64,000 nt of DNA from Actinomycetota bacterium. GTDB taxonomy: Bacteria > Actinomycetota > Actinomycetes > Actinomycetales > Dermatophilaceae. Each line of letters begins with the position of its first letter. Position 1 is the first letter of the stretch. This document shows, one piece after another, positions 59,151 through 64,000 of this stretch. The notes beneath the pieces were generated by a model. It saw only the letters and a program-made list of their open reading frames with translations, ran no database searches and had not been told where the DNA came from. The DNA lies in contig JAIUNK010000023.1 of NCBI GenBank assembly GCA_020161845.1, positions 1 through 64,000 of the forward strand, in the 5' to 3' direction. Both the position numbers and the translations under genes were made by a program.

Positions 59151-60437
59151 TCAAGCCCCCGCTGACCGGCTTCTGATTCGGTTTCGCCAGAAGCCACGAG
59201 TATCAAAAACGACGCGGCCGTCCAACCTGACGCGCTTCACGGCATCGAACTGGTCATGGTCCACGAGCAGGACAACGATGTCTGCCGTGTCGACGGCCTC
59301 TCCCGCGGAGACGAGTCGAACGTTGGCCAGGTCACGCAAGGGCGCGGGCAAGTCGTCCACGTGCGGCTCTGCTACCAGCAGAGAAGCCTCCGGCAGGCGT
59401 CGGCTGAGTTCCGCCACGATCGTCACTGCGGGACTCTCGCGCAGATCGTCTATGTTGGCCTTGTAACTCAATCCCAAGCAGGCAATGATCGGCTCGCGAA
59501 ACCTGCTGGCGCTGGTGGCCACCTGCGCCACGATTCGCTCCGGCTTGAAGTCGTTGACCTCCCGCGCCATCCGGATAAGACGAGACTCGTTCGGCGTTGC
59601 CGCGACCAAGAACCACGGATCGACCGCAATACAGTGACCGCCGACACCGGGCCCCGGTTCCAAGATATTCACCCGAGGATGCAGGTTTGCTAGTTGAATG
59701 ACCTCCCAGACATCGAGACGAAGGTGGTCACAGATGGCCGAAAGCTCGTTGGCGAAAGCGATGTTGACATCCCGATAGGAATTCTCTACAAGTTTAGCCA
59801 TTTCGGCGCTCGCGGCATCGGTAAGAACGATGTCACCTTGACAGAAGATCCGATAGAGGCCAGCGGCCCGCTCCGCACAGGCTGGTCCCACGCCGCCCAC
59901 TACCCGGTTGTTCGTGAGAATCTCGATCATCGTTCGCCCCGGGATGACGCGCTCGGGGCAGTGGGCCACGAAGACGTCAGTGCCGCCTTTCCCCTCATGG
60001 GGGAACCGAAGGTCAGGGCGCAGCTGAGCAAGCCAGCGAGAGACCTGCTCCGTGGTGCCGGGCGGAGACGTGGACTCCAGGATCACGACCTCGCCCCCCC
60101 GAAGCTGGGTCGCGATGCTCTGTGTCGCCGCCTCAACATATGACAAGTCGGGTTTGGCCGCTGACGTCAGCGGTGTAGGAACGGCGATGATAAAGGCATC
60201 TGCCGGAACTGGCTCCGATCGCGCCGACAAGCGCCCCATAGCCACGGCGCCACTCACGGCTACCGCCAGGTCCGGCTCGACGAAGAGCACCTCGCCGCGG
60301 TTCACGGAGGCTACTACATCGGCGTTCACGTCGACCCCGATGACATCCACGCCCCTGGTGGACAACACGACAGCCGTGGGGAGTCCGATATAACCGAGAC
60401 CGAGTACGCAGACGCGCTCCTGAGTAACTCCACTCAT
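59151..60437 (-). CDS. UDP-sugar 6-dehydrogenase (UDP-GlcNAc/ManNAc type, WecC/WbpA-like)
   Basis: A 428-residue nucleotide-sugar dehydrogenase. The N-terminus is ERVCVLGLGYIGLPTAVVL, then EVLFVEPDLAVAVS and VILESTSPPGTTEQV. The catalytic region reads GPGVGGHCIAVDPWFLVAAT with the conserved Cys in GGHC, and VARQAR-type NAD sites follow (MAREVNDFKP). YKANIDDLRESPAVTIVAEL is a C-terminal signature. It oxidises the C6 alcohol of UDP-N-acetylhexosamine to a uronic acid using NAD. The ATG at 60437 was chosen because the 43-residue extension in front is unlike the family. It is coupled to the WecG gene by ATGA. Confidence 0.92.
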   Translation of the reverse strand: MSGVTQERVCVLGLGYIGLPTAVVLSTRGVDVIGVDVNADVVASVNRGEVLFVEPDLAVAVSGAVAMGRLSARSEPVPADAFIIAVPTPLTSAAKPDLSYVEAATQSIATQLRGGEVVILESTSPPGTTEQVSRWLAQLRPDLRFPHEGKGGTDVFVAHCPERVIPGRTMIEILTNNRVVGGVGPACAERAAGLYRIFCQGDIVLTDAASAEMAKLVENSYRDVNIAFANELSAICDHLRLDVWEVIQLANLHPRVNILEPGPGVGGHCIAVDPWFLVAATPNESRLIRMAREVNDFKPERIVAQVATSASRFREPIIACLGLSYKANIDDLRESPAVTIVAELSRRLPEASLLVAEPHVDDLPAPLRDLANVRLVSAGEAVDTADIVVLLVDHDQFDAVKRVRLDGRVVFDTRGFWRNRIRSRSAGA

Positions 60438-61219
60438 GACCTTACATCGCCTTTCCCGGAGTGTGATTTCCAATACTCGCGGGCAACCAACGCAAGGAAC
60501 CGTGTATTCGTGGACATATACCTTGGAGCCAGGCGGCGCGGCTCCTGAACCACTCGATAAGCCCACTCTAAGCCGAGGTCTTGACAGATCTTAGGAGCCC
60601 GCTTAGTTTTTCCTGCTAATACATCAAAAGACCCGCCGACCCCATGAACGACGGGAACGCGCATCTTCTGGCCGTGCCGACCAATAAAGAGTTCCTTAAT
60701 CGGGGAGGTGATTCCCAGGAAGAGCAGGTCTGGGTGTGCGGCGATGATGTCATCGACGATCGTGCCTTCATCCTCGGCGCTGAAATAGCCATGATGCGCC
60801 CCCGCAATCTCCGCCCGCGGCCATCGTTCGTGAATCTCACGGCAAACTGCCGCGAGCACGGCAGGTGTCGCCCCAAGTAGATACACACGTAGCTGCTTCT
60901 GATCCGCGAGTTCCAGCAGGGCCGTGAAGAGGTCGATCCCAGCAACGCGTTCAGGAAGCGGTTTACCGAGGATCCTGCTGGCCCAGACCACCGACTGTCC
61001 GTCCGCCAGGATGAGGTCGCACTTGGCGAGCGACTCTGCCAATTCGGGATCGTCGCGGAGCTTGACGACCTTCGCAGCATTCACCACGCCGAGCATCACA
61101 CTGGAATTCGTCGAGACAGCGCGTTCGCACTCGCTCACCGCCTCTGCGCGCGAGATAGCGGCTACTTTCAGCCCGAAGAGTTCATGCTCGCGGATCTGCA
61201 CCTTGGCCTCCTTAAGCAT
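60434..61219 (-). CDS. WecG/TagA/CpsF-family glycosyltransferase
   Basis: A 261-residue GT26 enzyme. The core is VMLGVVNAAKVVKLRDDPEL, then ILADGQSVVWASRILGKPLP, ERVAGIDLFTALLELA and YLLGATPAVLAAVCREIHER. VHGVGGSFDVLAGKTKRAPK and LGLEWAYRVVQEPRRL are family landmarks. Members transfer N-acetylmannosamine or its uronic acid to lipid-linked GlcNAc, an early step of repeat-unit assembly. This fits the 6-dehydrogenase next to it, since WecG uses UDP-ManNAcA. Start is the ATG at 61219. Confidence 0.92.
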   Translation of the reverse strand: MLKEAKVQIREHELFGLKVAAISRAEAVSECERAVSTNSSVMLGVVNAAKVVKLRDDPELAESLAKCDLILADGQSVVWASRILGKPLPERVAGIDLFTALLELADQKQLRVYLLGATPAVLAAVCREIHERWPRAEIAGAHHGYFSAEDEGTIVDDIIAAHPDLLFLGITSPIKELFIGRHGQKMRVPVVHGVGGSFDVLAGKTKRAPKICQDLGLEWAYRVVQEPRRLAPRYMSTNTRFLALVAREYWKSHSGKGDVRS

Positions 61220-61222
61220 TGG

Positions 61223-62383
61223 TCAACGAAGTCCTCTCTCGACGCCCAAGAATCCCCGCCACGCATAAAGCAGCCAGCCCAGTTCATATGGACGGCACTC
61301 GTAGTCGATTAGCCTGGGCGGGAACAGCGCCAATACTCCAGTAGGAAGCTGTCGGCGAGGGTCAACTGAGGTGTAGAGCGCCGCCAGCGCTCGAGTGAGC
61401 TTACGCGGCTCGCGCCGACCAACTTTTCGCCAGACAACGCCAAGATCCTTCTCGATCATGGGTACCATCGTCTCCGGATGAGATTCCAGCCATCTCAGGC
61501 CCGCCACCGCAGCGTCGGCGTACTGGTGGCCTCCTACTTCTGCGAGATCCCGCAGTGCCATGGGGCCCATCGCATGCTGGTGAACACTATAAACAGGATA
61601 GCTCTCAACGACGCGGCGGGCCCGGCTGTCGTAATGCCACCACCATTGCCCAGAGTCCCCCTGCAAAGCACAGATCGCGGACGCGGTAACCCCGGCACGC
61701 TCTAACCAGCCGGGTTCCCCTAGGGTGTCCGCTGCCCGAGCCAGGGCCTGTATCGGGTAGACCTGATCCGCGAAAGACCCGACGTGCCGACGAACTCGTA
61801 GCCCGCGACTCGGGTCGACGTACGGCGCGAACAGCCCGCCCGCACCTTGCCGTCCTATCAGGCGGCCCACCGCCGACCGCATCACCGACTCCGCATCAGC
61901 GCCCACGCGACAGGCCGCAACAGCGGCGGTGACCACCCACGAGAGCTCGACCACTGAGATCGTAGGATCGATCGGTAGGGTCGCCAGCGCGGCGAGCAGC
62001 GCCTGATCGATGTCACCGGAAACCTCTGCCGCCGCCCACGCAGCAAGAGCGATAGAGCCGGGGTCGCGACCGGGCTGTAGCGCCTCGGTGGTGGTCTTCG
62101 CTACCAGAGAATCGAGGCCACCGGGCCCCAGGATCTCCTCCGCGAGGTCGCTCCCTCCCGCGGCGATCCCCAAGGCGCAGATCGCGGAATAGCGCACGCT
62201 CTGACCGGATCTCGTCAGGCGCGGGCCGACCGCAGAACGATGTCCACGAATGGTGTACGCGAACTGCTGGTCGGCAGGAATGTACATCTGGGCGAGACCG
62301 ATCCTGGACAGGACATGCAGATCGCCGAGCATCGGCCGAACTGTTTCGCCGATAGACGCAATCCACTGGCTCGTCGCAGGCAT
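61223..62383 (-). CDS. Conserved hypothetical, alpha/alpha-barrel-like protein
   Basis: A 386-residue cytoplasmic-looking protein, first of the large polysaccharide operon. It is built of helical repeats (SLVAKTTTEALQPGRDPGSI, LAAWAAAEVSGDIDQALLAA, MRSAVGRLIGRQGAGGLFAP), with Trp/Gly-rich stretches (GDSGQWWWHYDSRARRVVES) and PYELGWLLYAWRGFLGVE at the end. The pattern resembles (alpha/alpha)6-barrel sugar-processing proteins, but no catalytic residues can be named. The ATG at 62383 is followed by MPATSQW; the stop lies 3 bp before the wecG-like start. Function unknown. Confidence 0.65.
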   Translation of the reverse strand: MPATSQWIASIGETVRPMLGDLHVLSRIGLAQMYIPADQQFAYTIRGHRSAVGPRLTRSGQSVRYSAICALGIAAGGSDLAEEILGPGGLDSLVAKTTTEALQPGRDPGSIALAAWAAAEVSGDIDQALLAALATLPIDPTISVVELSWVVTAAVAACRVGADAESVMRSAVGRLIGRQGAGGLFAPYVDPSRGLRVRRHVGSFADQVYPIQALARAADTLGEPGWLERAGVTASAICALQGDSGQWWWHYDSRARRVVESYPVYSVHQHAMGPMALRDLAEVGGHQYADAAVAGLRWLESHPETMVPMIEKDLGVVWRKVGRREPRKLTRALAALYTSVDPRRQLPTGVLALFPPRLIDYECRPYELGWLLYAWRGFLGVERGLR

Positions 62384-62861
62384 GAGTGATCCCCCTGTAA
62401 TACCAGCATGAGGCGTCCATGGCTACCGCCCGACCCCTGTATGCAGCCCGTCCCCGACGTGGGACAGACTAGCAAGCGTCTTGTCCCAGTGGTCGCTGAA
62501 CTGCGTTATCAACTTCTCCGTCGCGCGCGGAGGGCCCCGCCCCTCCCCGCCCCTGATGAGGTCTGCCGCTGGCGAATCCGACACCATCCTGCATTCTTCA
62601 TGGTGTAGCCGGTGTCGTGACGTGGAAAGCCGACCTGGCCTGCAAGGATTTGAGTTGTCGAGACATGAATCGCCGTGCCGGAAGGTCACCTCCCGGATGA
62701 ATCGCCGTCGCTTAGCCTCGATCCACCGATGGGGTTCGTGGTGATCGGGTGATGCCGCTCGCGGTCGAGTGAGCTGTTGAGGGCGCGGCTGCGGCCGGAC
62801 CTTGCTGTCCGGGGCGTTCCACTGTGGTGTCCTTGGTCGCGCAGCGGTGGCTGCTGGGTGG
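62384..62861. other. Promoter-side region of the polysaccharide operon and IS1380 border
   Basis: 478 bp separate the first operon gene from the IS1380 transposase. It includes a nested inverted repeat: ACACCAT (62580-62586) pairs with ATGGTGT (62600-62606), and outer arms CGACACC/GGTGTCG pair around it. A 9-bp direct repeat GAATCGCCG occurs near 62668 and 62699. The long operon's promoter should be here; I could not define it. The IS1380 terminal inverted repeat should be near 62750-62860. Confidence 0.45.
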
Positions 62862-64000
62862 TCAGGCCGCACGGACTGGTGGCGGGTCGCTGACTCGGTC
62901 GAACAGCGCCGTCCATGCGGCCTCCCAGGGCCAGGCGTGAGGCAGGTGCACAGTGATGCGGCGGGCTGAGGTTGCCACTCGTGCTGGCAGATTGATCAGC
63001 TTGCGACGGATCGTCGCGGTGGTCGCTTTCGCCAGGTCGGGCGCCGCGATGGTGCCGGTGGCGCGGGTGAGGTTGAACGCAATGACCGCGAGTACCAGCC
63101 AGGCCGCGTTGGCGGTGAACACCCCCGAGGGCAGGTGCGCTAGCGCTGAGTTCTTCAGGTCGGCGTGGACCTGCTCGATCACCGCGTGCTGGCGGTGGGT
63201 CTTGTCGGCTGCGACGGTGTCGAGGACAGCGGGGTCGGCGGTGGTGAAGAAGGCGTGGAAGCGCCACACGTCGAAGAGGGTGTCCTGTCCTGCTGCCTTG
63301 TGTTTCTCGGCGTTGAAGTCCGGGATCCGGCGCACGACCAGCCGGCCGGGCACGTGTTCGGACTTCTTGGCCGAGGCGAACGCGGTGAAGGCGACCTCGG
63401 CGACCTCGGCACGAGAGATCCACGTGTCCGAGCCCTCGTCGAAGAGGGCGTCGGTGTACTCGATCGTTGTCCACGCTTGCTCGCTGATCGTGGCGATCGC
63501 CCTCTTGACTGCAGGGTTCATCGGCACGGTCACCGACACCGCGGCCCCGCCCTTGAGGGCGGCGTGAACGGCGCCGCGTCCGTAGAACGCCGAGTCCATC
63601 CGCACCAGCAGTCTGGTCTCGCCGAGCAGCCGCCGGCTGGTCCTGACCGCGTCGCCGACCAGCCGCTTCGCGCCGCGCGGTGACCCGCAGGCTCCCTTGC
63701 GTAGTCGTTGAGCCACGATCACCGGCGCCGTGGATGCGGTCGTGAGCGTAGCCAGCAGTGCGTTGAGCCCACGGACACCGGAGTAGCCGAACCCCGCGCC
63801 CTGCTTGGCATGGCCGTGGACCTCCACGATGGTGTCGTCGACGTCGAGCAACGCATAGCCGGCGTCCTCGTCGCTGATGGCGGGACCGGCAGGCGGGCTC
63901 AGCAGCCTGGTGAGTCCGGCCAACGCGATCAGGAACCGGGAGGCGATCGCGTCGAGCTGGCGGACGTGACCGAAGGTGAACGCCCGCAGAAACGACCCCA
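62862..64000 (-). mobile_element. IS1380-family transposase, N-terminus cut by window edge
   Basis: The open frame runs from base 64000 (no start in the window) to a TGA at 62862. It shows the IS1380 signature segments: SFLRAFTFGHVRQLDAIASR at the left end of the fragment, then LLDVDDTIVEVHGHAKQGAG, FGYSGVRGLNALLATLTTAS and VRMDSAFYGRGAV (DDE-type catalytic Asp residues). HAVIEQVHADLKNSALAHLP is the third catalytic part. The protein ends SDPPPVRAA. It appears uninterrupted here, so the element may be intact beyond the window. No cargo is seen. Confidence 0.85.

Noticed and set aside
42669..62383. Complete dTDP-rhamnose pathway
   Set aside because: Only rfbA is present; no rmlB, rmlC or rmlD genes were recognised, so rhamnose use is not claimed.

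Overview
The window comes from a high-GC Gram-positive chromosome, an actinobacterium. This rests on GC-rich third positions, frequent GTG starts, an intein-bearing dnaB and the IS1380 and IS21 element types. A Micrococcales-like host is my guess and cannot be proven from this sequence. No tRNA, rRNA or CRISPR array was seen.

Region 1 (1-15785) is an accessory island. It starts with the 3' end of an IS630-type transposase. An anti-phage locus follows, with four minus-strand genes joined by 4-8 bp overlaps: a 1574-residue GHKL-ATPase/SF2-helicase fusion, a NERD-nuclease/SF1 helicase, a DrmA-type helicase and a DrmB-type DUF1998 protein. Beyond them lie a DNA cytosine-C5 methyltransferase (minus) and a divergent vsr endonuclease gene (plus). 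DrmA, DrmB and a C5 methylase are the core of DISARM. I see neither drmC (phospholipase D), drmD nor drmE; the GHKL-helicase and NERD-helicase occupy the upstream positions, so this looks like a variant architecture. The right border carries debris of an IS21 element (istB 3' end with 23-bp terminal repeats) that has cut into a Tn7-like tnsA/tnsB pair.

Region 2 (16044-23753) is housekeeping: dnaB interrupted by two inteins (one with class 3 hallmarks), a MATE transporter, gpsA and a GntR/UTRA regulator. The long dnaB-MATE intergenic region holds several DnaA-box-like sequences.

Region 3 (23952-62383) is a roughly 38-kb surface polysaccharide locus. It holds galE, two secreted GH16 enzymes, about eleven glycosyltransferases, a membrane GT-C-like protein, two Wzx-type flippases, one Wzy-type polymerase/ligase, two Wzz-like proteins and rfbA. 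A nucleotide-sugar set (6-dehydrogenase, Gfo/Idh oxidoreductase, two DegT aminotransferases, NAD epimerase, NeuD-like acyltransferase) resembles routes to diamino-uronic acids. A WecG/TagA transferase and a secreted beta-helix protein are also present. Most genes from 62383 down to 45867 form one minus-strand, often translationally coupled run. Unrelated genes in this region are a DUF559 protein bracketed by palindromic repeats, a CaiB-type CoA transferase, a tiny Cys-rich protein and a DUF4038 hydrolase. The window ends inside an IS1380-family transposase.
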